Positions 27,188-38,487 of a stretch of 64,000 nt of DNA are shown in pieces; position 1 is the first letter of the stretch, and each line of letters starts with the position of its first letter. Both the position numbers and the translations under genes were made by a program. The stretch spans positions 12,048 through 76,047 of the forward strand of contig JAJPYQ010000032.1 in the NCBI GenBank assembly GCA_021204865.1, in the 5' to 3' direction. The notes beneath the pieces were generated by a model. That model was given only the letters and a program-made list of their open reading frames with translations, did no database searches and had not been told where the DNA came from. Origin of the DNA: Prevotellaceae bacterium. GTDB taxonomy: Bacteria > Bacteroidota > Bacteroidia > Bacteroidales > Bacteroidaceae.

Positions 27188-28729
27188 TTATTCCCACTCG
27201 ATGGTCGCCGGGGGCTTGGAGGAGATGTCGTAGCACACCCGGTTGACGCCCCTCACCTTGTTGATGATGTCGTTGGAGACGCGGGCGAGGAAGTCTTGGG
27301 GCAGGCGCGCCCAGTCGGCTGTCATGGCGTCGGTGCTGGTCACCGCCCGCAGTGCCACGGGCCACTCGTACGTCCTCTCGTCGCCCATCACGCCCACGCT
27401 GCGGATGTCGCTCAAGAGTATCGCTCCCGCCTGCCACACTTGGTCGTAGAGCGCGACGCCGTCCTGCTTGTACGAGCGAAGGGCCCGGATGAAGATGTCG
27501 TCCGCCTCCTGAAGCACCCGTATCTTCTCCCTCGTGACGCTCCCGAGGATGCGCACGGCAAGCCCCGGTCCAGGGAAGGGGTGGCGGGTGATGAGATGCT
27601 CGGGCATTCCCAGCTGCCGCCCGACGCGCCTTACCTCGTCCTTGAACAGCCACTTGAGGGGCTCTGAGAGCCTGAGGTTCATCTCCTTTGGCAGCCCGCC
27701 GACGTTGTGGTGGCTCTTTATGACCTTGCCCGTTATGTTGAGGCTCTCGATGCGGTCGGGGTAGATGGTGCCTTGCGCAAGCCACTTGGCGTCCCCTATC
27801 TTCCTTGCCTCCTCTGTGAACACCTCGACGAAGTCCCGCCCGATTATCTTGCGCTTACGCTCAGGCTCGCTGACGCCCTCGAGGTCGCTTAGGAACTTCT
27901 CGCTCGCGTCCACGCCTATGACGTTCAGACCGAGGCACTCGTAGTCTCGCATCACGCTGGTGAACTCGTCCTTTCGCAGCATGCCGTGGTCTACGAAGAT
28001 GCACGTGAGCTGCCTCCCTATGGCTCGGTTAAGCAGCACCGCGGAGACTGAGCTGTCCACACCGCCCGAAAGCCCGAGGATGACCCTGTCCTCGCCTATC
28101 TCGGAGCGCAGCTGAGCGACGGTGGTCTCGATGTAATTGGCAGCCGACCAGTCTTGCCTGCCCCCGCAGACACTGACCACGAAGTTGCGCAGGAGACGGC
28201 TTCCCTCCTCTGTGTGGAAGACCTCAGGGTGGAACTGCACGCCCCATACGGGCATGTCGTCTGCCGCGAAGGCTGCGTTCCTGACGCGGGCGGTGCTTGC
28301 AATGGCGTGGAACTTAGGCGGCAGGGAGGTTATCGTGTCCCCGTGGCTCATCCACACCTGACTGCCTGTATGGAAGCCTTGGAAGAGTGGGTTGGCGGTG
28401 TCGATGACGGAGAGGTTAGCCCGCCCGTACTCTCGGCTCGCGGCGGGCTCGACCGTGCCTCCAAGCTCGTGGCTGATGTATTGCGCCCCGTAGCAGATGC
28501 CAAGCACGGGCAGTTTGCCGAGCAGCTGCCCGAGGTCCATGCGGAAAGCCTGAGGGTCGCAGACGCTCAGAGGGCTGCCCGAGAGTATCACGCCAATAAC
28601 GTCAGGGTCGTCGGCGGGGAACTTATTATAAGGAAGTATCTCGCAGAAGGTGTCGAGCTCCCTGAGGCGACGTGCGATAAGCTGCGTCGTCTGGCTCCCG
28701 AAGTCGAGGATGATTATCTTTTGCTGCAC
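27188..28729 (-). CDS. guaA: GMP synthase (glutamine-hydrolysing)
   Basis: [39 protein letters not shown]. Confidence 0.97.
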   Translation of the reverse strand: MQQKIIILDFGSQTTQLIARRLRELDTFCEILPYNKFPADDPDVIGVILSGSPLSVCDPQAFRMDLGQLLGKLPVLGICYGAQYISHELGGTVEPAASREYGRANLSVIDTANPLFQGFHTGSQVWMSHGDTITSLPPKFHAIASTARVRNAAFAADDMPVWGVQFHPEVFHTEEGSRLLRNFVVSVCGGRQDWSAANYIETTVAQLRSEIGEDRVILGLSGGVDSSVSAVLLNRAIGRQLTCIFVDHGMLRKDEFTSVMRDYECLGLNVIGVDASEKFLSDLEGVSEPERKRKIIGRDFVEVFTEEARKIGDAKWLAQGTIYPDRIESLNITGKVIKSHHNVGGLPKEMNLRLSEPLKWLFKDEVRRVGRQLGMPEHLITRHPFPGPGLAVRILGSVTREKIRVLQEADDIFIRALRSYKQDGVALYDQVWQAGAILLSDIRSVGVMGDERTYEWPVALRAVTSTDAMTADWARLPQDFLARVSNDIINKVRGVNRVCYDISSKPPATIEWE

Positions 28730-28731
28730 CT

Positions 28732-29499
28732 TTAGAACCTGTAGCCCAGGGTGATGCTGATGCAGAAGTTCTTGAGCTTGTCAGCGTTGTACTGATATTC
28801 TGTCCCGAAAGCATCGCGATACTCTCCACGGAGCATATCCGTCAAGCCCCAGTCGCAGCCCACGTTAACTGAATAGTGCTTCAGGTATTCCGCTCCGACA
28901 CGGAAGCCGATGCCCGTGTCGAAACGCTGGAAGCCCCAGCAAGCCATGTCGGCGTCCCCATTCTCCTTGAATGTGGCGTATTTGAAATTGGCTGTGTTGG
29001 CAGGGTAGCCTTCACGTTCTGTGTCGAACCGGTTGTGTCCTGCCACGCCAATCGCGAAGTATGGACCGAACTCACCGAAGATTCCCCAGTCGTCGCTGAA
29101 GTTGTAACGGAAGCCCACGTGGATGGGGATGGAGATGTAATGCTCGGTTACCTTGTGGGTTCCGGGGTACGGCACATTGTCTTCCTCGTCGTCAAAACGG
29201 CTTGGGTACTCCAGACCTTTCCGCTTTCCTCCTTTTTGCGTCCACTCCAGACCAAGGCTGATGTAGGTTCCGTGTGCGTCGGGCAGATAATACTCGCCTT
29301 TTATCGCGATGTCCACACCCGCTTTGTTGTTCATCTTGAAGCTGGTGCCGTCGATGATGTCGAAATAGCCGTGTATCTTTGACACATTCATCCCGAACTG
29401 TGCCTGCCACGAAAGCCCTTCCTCAGGCTCATGGTCGAGGGCTCTTGCGCTTGCAGCCCCGAGAAGGAGGACGATTGCCGCCAATAATGCTTTCTTCAT
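28732..29499 (-). CDS. Outer-membrane beta-barrel (porin-family) protein
   Basis: Signal peptide, alternating beta strands, C-terminal YRF. Confidence 0.75.
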   Translation of the reverse strand: MKKALLAAIVLLLGAASARALDHEPEEGLSWQAQFGMNVSKIHGYFDIIDGTSFKMNNKAGVDIAIKGEYYLPDAHGTYISLGLEWTQKGGKRKGLEYPSRFDDEEDNVPYPGTHKVTEHYISIPIHVGFRYNFSDDWGIFGEFGPYFAIGVAGHNRFDTEREGYPANTANFKYATFKENGDADMACWGFQRFDTGIGFRVGAEYLKHYSVNVGCDWGLTDMLRGEYRDAFGTEYQYNADKLKNFCISITLGYRF

Positions 29500-29618
29500 A
29501 ATGGTGTTCTTTATGCTTTTGTTCTTGTTCCGCCAACAAAATTAATGGATTTCCTGCGCACATACAAAAGAATTCTGTAACTTTGCACCGCAATGAGGCA
29601 AAAAAGTCTAATCTCTAA

Positions 29619-30647
<1,029 letters not shown>

Positions 30648-30676
30648 CACGACTGGAGACCACACCTTAATAGCTA

Positions 30677-30712
30677 TAACCTCCTGACTGCCTTGCCAGG
30701 AGGTTATTTCTT
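30677..30712 (+). terminator. Intrinsic terminator after gapA
   Basis: AACCTCCTG...CAGGAGGTT followed by ATTTCTT. Confidence 0.7.
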
Positions 30713-30723
30713 ACCTCTCCCGT

Positions 30724-31470
30724 ATGCCCTACGACCTCCTTACCATCCTCGGACCCACCGCCTCGGGCAAGACCAAGCTCGCCGTAAGGGTTGCCCGCAG
30801 GCTCGGGGCTGAGATAATCAGCGCCGACAGCCGTATGGTGTACCGGGGAATGGACATCGGCACGGGGAAGGACTTGCAGGATTATATGCTCGAGGGGGAG
30901 CAGGTGCCCTATCACGTCATAGACATAGCCGAGGCTGGCTACCGCTTCAACCTCTATGAGTTCCAGTGCGCCTTCCAGACAGCCTATATGGACATCCGAG
31001 AGCGGGGGCGCATCCCTCTTATGTGCGGCGGCACGGGCTTGTACATCGAGGCGGTGCTCAAGGGCTATAGGCTTGGGGCGGTGACCTTCCCCGAGAGGAA
31101 GAGCCTGACGATAGGCTTGCTCACCGACCGCGAGAAGCGCAGGGCGAGGATAACGGAGAGGCTTAAGCTGCGGCTTGAGCAGGGGATGGTGGACGAGGTG
31201 AGGCGGCTGCTCGAGACCGTGCCGGCAGAGCGCCTCCTTCGCTACGGGCTTGAGTACAAGTACGTCACGCTCTACCTCACGGGCGAGCTCTCCTTCGAGG
31301 AGATGCAGCGTAGGCTTGAGGTCGCCATCCACCAGTTCGCCAAGCGGCAGATGACGTGGTTCAGGGGGATGGAGGAGAGAAGGGGAGTGCCCATCCGCTG
31401 GCTCGACGCTGAGAGGGACGTGGAGGAGAACGCGGAAGAGATAGAGAGCCTATGGACCGCTGGGGCATAA
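30724..31470 (+). CDS. miaA: tRNA dimethylallyltransferase MiaA-like, shortened
   Basis: LGPTASGKTKLAV, ISADSRMVYRGMDIGTGK, GGTGLYI. Confidence 0.88.
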   Translation: MPYDLLTILGPTASGKTKLAVRVARRLGAEIISADSRMVYRGMDIGTGKDLQDYMLEGEQVPYHVIDIAEAGYRFNLYEFQCAFQTAYMDIRERGRIPLMCGGTGLYIEAVLKGYRLGAVTFPERKSLTIGLLTDREKRRARITERLKLRLEQGMVDEVRRLLETVPAERLLRYGLEYKYVTLYLTGELSFEEMQRRLEVAIHQFAKRQMTWFRGMEERRGVPIRWLDAERDVEENAEEIESLWTAGA

Positions 31471-32363
31471 TCTACAGCCCGAAGTCGGGCATCAAGCGCA
31501 CCCACCGCCGCTGGGAGGAGATACGCCTGCTGCTCGAAGAGAGGGGCGTACGTTACGACTTCGTGCAGAGCGAGGGCAGCGGCTCGGAGCGCAGGCTTGC
31601 GGCTATGCTCGCCCAGAACGGCTATGAGACGATAGTGATGGTTGGAGGGGACATAGCCCTGAGCCACGCAGTCAACGGCATAGCCTCCGTCGATGTTGGT
31701 CTGCTCAGTAAGCTGAGGCTCGGTGTCATCCCGAACGGGCACGTCAACGACTTCGCCTCCTACTGGGGCTTAAGGGACGATGACCCGCGGCTCTCGGTGG
31801 AGACGCTCGTCGGGGGCAGGGTGCGGAGGGTTGACCTCGGAGTAGTGGAAGGGGAGGCGGGCAGGCAGTTCTTCCTCAATTGCGTGAACGTGGGGCTCGT
31901 CGCCAGCATAGCCGACCTAAGGCACAAGACTTACCGCTTCTGGGGCTTGTCAAGTCTTAGCTACCTGAGCAGCATGTTCCTGCTCCTCTTCCAGCGGATG
32001 GAGACGAGGATGAAGCTCGCCGTCAACCACGAGACTATCGAGGAGCGACTGATGTCAGTGTGCATAAGCAACTGCCGCGGCTACGGGCAGACACCCAACG
32101 CAGTGCCTTATAACGGGATGCTCGACGTGTCCGTCATCTCCTGCCCGCAGGTGAGGCAGCTGTTCGTCGGCTTGTCGCTGCTCCAGCAGAGGCGTTTCCT
32201 CGCCTTCCGCCACGTGCGTCCCTTCCGCTCCGGGAAGCCCGTGCGTGTCCTCGAGACTGGGCAGGCCCGTGTGAGCGTCGACGGCTTGGTGTGCCCGCAG
32301 CTCAAGGCTCCCTTCCGCGTCAGCGTGCAGAGGGAGGCCGTCAACTTCATTATACCGGCTTAA
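31452..32363 (+). CDS. Diacylglycerol kinase catalytic-domain protein
   Basis: GGDIALSHAVNG, GVIPNGHVNDFA. Confidence 0.82.
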   Translation: MDRWGIIYSPKSGIKRTHRRWEEIRLLLEERGVRYDFVQSEGSGSERRLAAMLAQNGYETIVMVGGDIALSHAVNGIASVDVGLLSKLRLGVIPNGHVNDFASYWGLRDDDPRLSVETLVGGRVRRVDLGVVEGEAGRQFFLNCVNVGLVASIADLRHKTYRFWGLSSLSYLSSMFLLLFQRMETRMKLAVNHETIEERLMSVCISNCRGYGQTPNAVPYNGMLDVSVISCPQVRQLFVGLSLLQQRRFLAFRHVRPFRSGKPVRVLETGQARVSVDGLVCPQLKAPFRVSVQREAVNFIIPA

Positions 32364-32370
32364 TCGCGAG

Positions 32371-32419
32371 TGCTATAGCCTGTTATACAGGCGTTACGAA
32401 GGGTGTATAAGAGGCTTAA
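32371..32419 (-). repeat. Dispersed 3'-flanking repeat, copy 2
   Basis: Reverse complement ttaagcctcttatacacccttcgtaacgcctgtataacaggc; see 20314-20360. Confidence 0.8.
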
Positions 32420-34869
32420 CGCGTCTCCAGTTTGAGTGTCTTCTTGAGCGAGGGCGTGCTGAGGTTGAGCGTCACCTTGCCCGCCTCGCGCTTGGAGCGC
32501 AGGATGACCTGCATGTAGCCTTGGCGCATGTTCTTCGTCGTAACGTCGTGGAAGAGATCGTCGGTATAGTGGTCGGCGTTGTCCATGGCGAGGAAGGTCG
32601 CCGCCCCCGACACGGTGACGGTCATCGGCTCTGAGAACGAGGGCACTTGCCTGCCCTTGCTGTCCACAGCGTAGACGTTGATGTACTGAAGGTCCATCCC
32701 GTCCGCCTTCCAGCCGTCAGGGGTCTCCGCCTCCACACGCAGCCCCGCTGCCTTGCCTGCCGTCTCTATCTGGTGACGTGCCACCTCCTCCCCTCCGTTG
32801 TAGGCCACAGCCAAGAGCGTGCCTCCCTTGCCGTAAGGCACGTCCTTCCACGTGATTATGCCTCGCTTGAACACGTCCGTCGTGTCGTTCGCTTGCCTCC
32901 CGAGGCTCTCGCCGTTGTCGATGAGTTCAACCTCCTCTGCGTTGGTGAAGGTGGTGACGTCCACGAGGCTGCCCTCTCGGCAGTTCCAGAAGGAGGTGTA
33001 CGTCTTCTGTCCTACGCTAACATCGTTCCAGTCCTGGCTCTCCTCGCCCGTCTTGATGCCTATTCTGACCACGGGCTCCTCGGGCTGGAACGCTCCCTTG
33101 ATGAGGTAAGCCTGAGGGTAGGGCTGGAGGGTGTGGGAGAAGAAGCTGTAGTTCCAGCCCTTCTTCGGCCACTTGTCCGCCTCCCCCCAGTATTCTATCG
33201 CTCCCCAGTAAGCCAGCCCTACGGTGCGGTCTCTGTCCATGCCGTAGAAGGGCGCTTGCAGCTGGTTGGTCACCGCCTCGCTCTGGTAGAGGATGAGGTC
33301 GGGCTTGTACTCGAAGTACTTGGGGTAGCAGTCCCATTGGTAGTTGAAGCTGTTAACCTCCGTGGCGCAGCCAAGCTCGGGAGGGGCGAAGTAGGTCTTG
33401 AACTCCTTCTCCTCACGGATTGCGCCTGCCCTTGCCGGGAACTGGGCGACGGTTGTCTTGCGTGTGGGGTCGTAGCGCTTCACCATCTCATTGAAGATGC
33501 GGTAGGTGGTTATGCCCCAGTCGTTGGTGTCGTAGCCGTTCCAGCCGTCTCTCGTCTGAAGCTCGTTGCCCAAGCTCCAGAGGACGACGCTCGGGCAGTT
33601 GCGGTCTCTCGTCACCCACTCTCGGATAAGGCTTGGCCAAAGCTGCATGAAGGGCTCTCTGCCTCCCCAGTATTCGTTGTCGCTCCACTTGTCTATAAGC
33701 TCGTCGACCACCAGTATGCCAAGCCTGTCGCAGAGGCGTGTCAGGCTCTCGCTGTAAGGATTGTGGCTGCAGCGTATGCTGTTGTAGCCGAACGCCTTCA
33801 TCTGCCTTAGCTGCCGCTCCAAACCCTTGTCGAAGGCGGCCGCCCCGAGCGCCCCGAGGTCGTGGTGGTTGGCAATGCCCTTGAGGAACACCTTCCTGCC
33901 GTTGAGCCTGAAGCCGAACTCGGGGGAGAACTCAAGGGTGCGAACGCCAAAGCTTTCCTGCCTGCGGTCTACAAGCACAGAGTCGGCGAAGACCTCAACG
34001 TCGACGGTGTAGAGATAGGGCGTGTCCAAGTCCCACCGCTTGGGAGTGGGTATGGTCATCAGGGGCAGGCGTAGCTCGTCGTGGGTGTGCTTGGTCAATT
34101 GGTTCATAGTGTCCTGCACCGAGGAGATGGCGTAGCCCTCAGCGTTCCACAGGGTAGCCCTGACGAGGGTGTTGTGCCTCTTGAAGCCGCACACGTCCAC
34201 TTGCACTTGCACTGTCGCCTCCTCGTCGCTAACCTCGGGGGTAGTGACGTAGATGCCGTGCCTGCCGATGTGCGTCGGGTTCTGAAGCAACAAGTAGACA
34301 TCACGGAAGATGCCTCCTCCCGTATACCAACGGCTGCCGTTCCTCTTGCCAGTGCTGGCGTAGACGGCGACCACGTTGTCCTCCCCGTAGGCGAGGTACT
34401 TGCTTATCTCCGCCTCGAAGCCGCAGTAGCCGTATTCGCTTGAGGCTACCTTCTGCCCGTTGACGTACACGTCGCTGTAGTACATCACGCCCCCGAAGTC
34501 AAGCACGACCTCCTTTCCTTGCCACGAGGTCTCTGCCTTGAAGGTCTTCCTGTACCAGCCTTCGCACATAGGCTTGAAGCCACGTGCGCCGCCAGCCTCC
34601 TCGTCCCAAGGCTGCTCGAACTGGAAGTCGTGGGGAAGGTCGAGCGTTCGCCACGCCGTGTCGTCGAAGTCCCTCTCGCTTGCCCCCTCGGGGTTGCCAA
34701 GCTGGAAGCGCCAGTCGAAGTTGAAGAGTGTCTTCTGCTGCTTGGCGAAGGAGGAGAAGTCCACGTTGGTCTCGGCGGCTTGCTCCGCCTGCCTCTCGTA
34801 TTGCTGCGCCCTTGCGCTTAGGGGCAGCAGGCAAGACACTAATAATAAGGTAAGGGTATGCTTGTTCAT
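32416..34869 (-). CDS. Glycoside hydrolase family 2 (beta-galactosidase-like), exported
   Basis: Signal peptide, LPHDFQFEQPWDEEAGG, IRCSHNPYSE, VVLWSLGNELQTRDG. Confidence 0.93.
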   Translation of the reverse strand: MNKHTLTLLLVSCLLPLSARAQQYERQAEQAAETNVDFSSFAKQQKTLFNFDWRFQLGNPEGASERDFDDTAWRTLDLPHDFQFEQPWDEEAGGARGFKPMCEGWYRKTFKAETSWQGKEVVLDFGGVMYYSDVYVNGQKVASSEYGYCGFEAEISKYLAYGEDNVVAVYASTGKRNGSRWYTGGGIFRDVYLLLQNPTHIGRHGIYVTTPEVSDEEATVQVQVDVCGFKRHNTLVRATLWNAEGYAISSVQDTMNQLTKHTHDELRLPLMTIPTPKRWDLDTPYLYTVDVEVFADSVLVDRRQESFGVRTLEFSPEFGFRLNGRKVFLKGIANHHDLGALGAAAFDKGLERQLRQMKAFGYNSIRCSHNPYSESLTRLCDRLGILVVDELIDKWSDNEYWGGREPFMQLWPSLIREWVTRDRNCPSVVLWSLGNELQTRDGWNGYDTNDWGITTYRIFNEMVKRYDPTRKTTVAQFPARAGAIREEKEFKTYFAPPELGCATEVNSFNYQWDCYPKYFEYKPDLILYQSEAVTNQLQAPFYGMDRDRTVGLAYWGAIEYWGEADKWPKKGWNYSFFSHTLQPYPQAYLIKGAFQPEEPVVRIGIKTGEESQDWNDVSVGQKTYTSFWNCREGSLVDVTTFTNAEEVELIDNGESLGRQANDTTDVFKRGIITWKDVPYGKGGTLLAVAYNGGEEVARHQIETAGKAAGLRVEAETPDGWKADGMDLQYINVYAVDSKGRQVPSFSEPMTVTVSGAATFLAMDNADHYTDDLFHDVTTKNMRQGYMQVILRSKREAGKVTLNLSTPSLKKTLKLETR

Positions 34870-36344
34870 TTCGCCTTGATTGAGTCGTTGTTAACCACTG
34901 CCGCCAGCTCCTGCGGGCGCACCTTGACGGGTCCCTTCATAAACTCAGGTATGTTGTAGGACCGAAGTAGCTCACGGTGGTACTCGGGGTACTTAGAGGG
35001 AAGCTCGAAGGGCTTCGTGCCTCTGCCCTCTGCGTCTATGTGGGCGATGAAGGGGCGAGTGTAGTTGCCGTCCGTGCGCCTGCTGCTGAAGATGACCCAC
35101 CGTCCGTTGCTGCTCCACGTGTGGTAGCTCTCCACGTTGTCGGAGTTAAGCTCCTTCATCGGGCGCACCTCCTTCGTCGCAAGGTTCATAAGGTAAAGGT
35201 CAGCGTCGGTGTGCCATATATGGAAGACACCGAAGCGCCCCATCGTGAACATCAGCCATCGCCCGTCGGGACTTACCCTTGGCAGCGTGGCGCTCATAGA
35301 GTCGGCGGCAGCGTCGTACACCAGTTCCCGCTCTCCGAAGGAGCGTGTCTTGAGGTCGAAGGGGCGGCGGTAGAGGCTGTAGCGCACCTGCTGGTAGTTC
35401 ACTATCATATCGAACTCCTTGCTCACGCCCTCCGTCGTGTCCGCCCTCTCGTAGTGGGCGGAGCAGTAGTACAGCCACTTGCCGTCGGGGCTCCAGTGTG
35501 GGAAGCAGTCGAGGTTGTTGGTGTCCTTCTCCAAGGGCAGCACCTCGTGTCGGTCGATGTCATAGAGCATAAGGTCGCTGTACGTGTCCTGCACCTCAAT
35601 CTTCTGCACGTCGTTGGTGTGGAACGACTGCCCTGTATGGTTGGTGGAGTAGGCTATGAGCTTCTCCGTCGGGTGCCAAGCAGGGTAGACGCCAGCGCTC
35701 ACCGTCTTGCCCGTCACGAGGTCAATGCGCTCCGTCTTGCCGTCGTAGCTTATGATGGTGCCGCCCTTAGCCTGACGTACGTGGAACTGCATACGGTCAG
35801 GGTTGTAGTTCTGATAGGCGTGGCAGTTGATGCACTGCCCGTCCTTCTCGTTGCTGTTAATCATATTGCCGTAGATGACGCTCTCGTCGTACGTCTCGAG
35901 GCAGCGTTGGCAGATGGTCAGGTCCTCGTAGGTGACGTAGGAGGGGGCGATGAGGCGGTAGGAGATGTAGGGGTCTATGCTGTCGGGGGAGATGACGATG
36001 CTGAACGGCTTCATCCGTGTCCACCTGCCTTGGTTCTTAAGGAACACCTCGGCTGTCACCGTCCCCTTAAGCTGCCTCCACTGCTTCTCCTTAGGGCAGA
36101 TGTCAGGGCCGCTAAGCACTATCTCCGTCTCGCCGTCGCTTAGGCGGCAGAGGCTTTGCTCCGCCTCGCTGTCGATGTGGAAGGTTAGGGGAGCGATGTT
36201 CACAGGCACGGTCACGTCCCTGTAGTCAGGGTAGATCATTGCCTCCTGCCTGCTTTGGGTGTAGTCGTGAGGCACGCTTGCCCTCTTGCACGAGAGGGGT
36301 AGGGCAGAGAGCAGGATAATATATAAGGTGTGAGATGCTTTCAT
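34866..36344 (-). CDS. TolB-like/PD40 lipoprotein with a CXXCH motif
   Basis: Lipobox ALPLSC; PD40-like repeats; CQRC and QCINCHAYQ. Confidence 0.75.
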   Translation of the reverse strand: MKASHTLYIILLSALPLSCKRASVPHDYTQSRQEAMIYPDYRDVTVPVNIAPLTFHIDSEAEQSLCRLSDGETEIVLSGPDICPKEKQWRQLKGTVTAEVFLKNQGRWTRMKPFSIVISPDSIDPYISYRLIAPSYVTYEDLTICQRCLETYDESVIYGNMINSNEKDGQCINCHAYQNYNPDRMQFHVRQAKGGTIISYDGKTERIDLVTGKTVSAGVYPAWHPTEKLIAYSTNHTGQSFHTNDVQKIEVQDTYSDLMLYDIDRHEVLPLEKDTNNLDCFPHWSPDGKWLYYCSAHYERADTTEGVSKEFDMIVNYQQVRYSLYRRPFDLKTRSFGERELVYDAAADSMSATLPRVSPDGRWLMFTMGRFGVFHIWHTDADLYLMNLATKEVRPMKELNSDNVESYHTWSSNGRWVIFSSRRTDGNYTRPFIAHIDAEGRGTKPFELPSKYPEYHRELLRSYNIPEFMKGPVKVRPQELAAVVNNDSIKAK

Positions 36345-36358
36345 AGTGGTGTATGGCT

Positions 36359-38350
36359 TCAGTTAGTCTTTTGGTCGCGCTCAAGGAAGTAGAAGTAGAA
36401 GAAGGTGTCTCCGAACTGTGGGTAGAAGGCGCGCTTCTTTTGCTCGTCCGTCATGCTGCCGCACTGGGTGTTGAAGTTCATAAAGTCTTGGTAGCGCTGC
36501 TTAACGTTAGGGTCGAAGGGTATCTTCTCGAGGGCTTGGGCGTTGGTCAGCCCTGGCCACAGCTCGCTCTCACGCTGGGGCTCGAGCATAGAGTAGAGGT
36601 AGGCTGCCTCCTGGTAGTGGGTAGGCACTCGGAAGCCGTCCTCCGTCTGGTGCATCCCGATGTACTGGTGGAAGCGTGGCCAGAAGAGGGAGATGTCCTT
36701 CATCAGCATAGCGCAGATGAGCGTCATCTCTTGGTAATAGGGGTCTGCGCCTTGCCCTGAGGAGAAGGTGCGAAGCAGGTATAGCTCCACCAGCGTCTTG
36801 TCCCCGTCGAGACGGTCGGTGAAGACGGACATCGGCATTATCGGCTTGAACTCCTCGTCCTCTGCCATCAGCTCGGGCCTTCCGAGGTACTGCTCGTAGT
36901 GCCGTGCCCAAGCCTTATGGTTGCGTGTCATCTCGAGCAGGCGCAGGTACTTGCGGGCCACCTCCCACTCCTTCGAGACGAGGCTGCTCTTAGCCATGTA
37001 CTTAAGCACGTTGGCGTTCCACCCGTACTCTACGCCGTCCTCCATGCACCATCGGTAGCAGAACTGCTCCTTGCCGTAGAAGTAGTAGAGCATCTTGCCG
37101 CCCACCTGCGTTATGTGGATGGGCGACACCTGATGGCTGAAGTGCTTGTCGAGGGGCAGGTGCACCACGGTGTCACGTCCCTCCGCCTTCGTCACTGTGC
37201 AGTGGTAGCCGCAAAGGCAGTATTGCTCCGAGCCCTCAGGGTAGCGGAACATCTCGTCTCCCGCCCTTCCGAGGCGGAAGAGGGCGAGGTTCTTCTCCAT
37301 CACCATAAGCCTCGACGGGGGCATCTGCTCCCCTATGGTGTTGTCACGCATAGCGCGGAGCACCCCCTCCCAGTCCATACGCTCTATGCAGTTCATCATA
37401 CGCGCCTCCTTCAGGAAGTTAGTGTCCATGTACCAGCGCGACAGCAGTCCCCAGCCGCCAAGGCAGACGAGCACCACCGCCGCTGCCCACGCCAAGGCTT
37501 GGCGGCGGCGCATAGGGCGCATCCACGAGAAGACCAGCGGAGGCAGGAAGGAGAGGGCAAGGGCGTAGTAGGCAAGTCGGAACTCAGGGAAGTCGGTCTG
37601 GGCAAGGCTCATGCACGGCATCGCCGCACGGTACACCTCCGTCCTCATCACCTGCGTGTAAGCCCACTGGTAGTACAGCTGCGGCACTATCAGCACAAGG
37701 GCGACGGCGAGGCAGGCGTACGTTATCTGCTGCCCGCGACTGGCGTTGGGGTAGCGCTTAAGCCCCAGCAGCAGCACGGCGAGGAAGCTCCAAGCCCCCA
37801 TCAAGGGATAGCCTGCCCCCGCCACCACCGCGATATATAGGCAGCGCCACCAGCCACGGGTGTGCTTCGCGGGAGGTTGCAGCAGCAGGGACACGAGCAC
37901 GCCTAACGTCGGCACCCAAGCCCAGCCCTGAAGCTTGGAGTGGTATATCCAGTAGCCCGACTGCACGAGAGCCGTCTCTATCGCCAAGAGGGGCAGCAGG
38001 GCGAACAGGACCCTCGCCCCTCTGAGGCGGAACGCGCAGCAGAGCAGGGCGGCCGTCAAGAGCCAAGCCACGCAGAGCAGCAGCACCCCTAAGCCCGGCT
38101 GCTGGAAGTATTGGGTCATGAGGGCGGCCAGCCAAGTGAGCGTGCCGCCGGGGTACTTGCAGCTTGTCTCATAGAACAGGCGGGTGGGCAGGAAGAGCGA
38201 CAGCTCCTCGACGCGGACGAGCACCTCGCCCCAGCGCCTCAGCAGCATAATGCCCATCGCGGCGACTGACAGCGCGACGAGGAGGTAGGGAAAGGCTTTC
38301 GAGAGTAGGCGTTTCATGTCTTCGGTTAAGGTGATGAACAGTTGGCGCAA
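36359..38350 (-). CDS. Multi-TM membrane protein with soluble C-terminal half (possibly DUF6057)
   Basis: Multiple TM segments in first ~300 aa; conserved context with PD40 gene. Confidence 0.6.
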   Translation of the reverse strand: MRQLFITLTEDMKRLLSKAFPYLLVALSVAAMGIMLLRRWGEVLVRVEELSLFLPTRLFYETSCKYPGGTLTWLAALMTQYFQQPGLGVLLLCVAWLLTAALLCCAFRLRGARVLFALLPLLAIETALVQSGYWIYHSKLQGWAWVPTLGVLVSLLLQPPAKHTRGWWRCLYIAVVAGAGYPLMGAWSFLAVLLLGLKRYPNASRGQQITYACLAVALVLIVPQLYYQWAYTQVMRTEVYRAAMPCMSLAQTDFPEFRLAYYALALSFLPPLVFSWMRPMRRRQALAWAAAVVLVCLGGWGLLSRWYMDTNFLKEARMMNCIERMDWEGVLRAMRDNTIGEQMPPSRLMVMEKNLALFRLGRAGDEMFRYPEGSEQYCLCGYHCTVTKAEGRDTVVHLPLDKHFSHQVSPIHITQVGGKMLYYFYGKEQFCYRWCMEDGVEYGWNANVLKYMAKSSLVSKEWEVARKYLRLLEMTRNHKAWARHYEQYLGRPELMAEDEEFKPIMPMSVFTDRLDGDKTLVELYLLRTFSSGQGADPYYQEMTLICAMLMKDISLFWPRFHQYIGMHQTEDGFRVPTHYQEAAYLYSMLEPQRESELWPGLTNAQALEKIPFDPNVKQRYQDFMNFNTQCGSMTDEQKKRAFYPQFGDTFFYFYFLERDQKTN

Positions 38351-38397
38351 AGGTAGGCAATTCCTCCTTCAATGGCAAGACTGACAGCAAGTTTCCG

Positions 38398-38466
38398 CGA
38401 AGAGGAGCGGCTGGTCGTCGCGAAGAGGAGCGGCTGGTCGTCGCGAAGAGGAGCGGCTGGTCTTTT
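38398..38466. repeat. 23-bp tandem repeat x3 (gcgaagaggagcggctggtcgtc)
   Basis: Shares core aggagcggctggt with the reverse complement of the 5511-5600 array. Confidence 0.95.
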
Positions 38467-38487
38467 GCGGCTTATACCTTATATATA

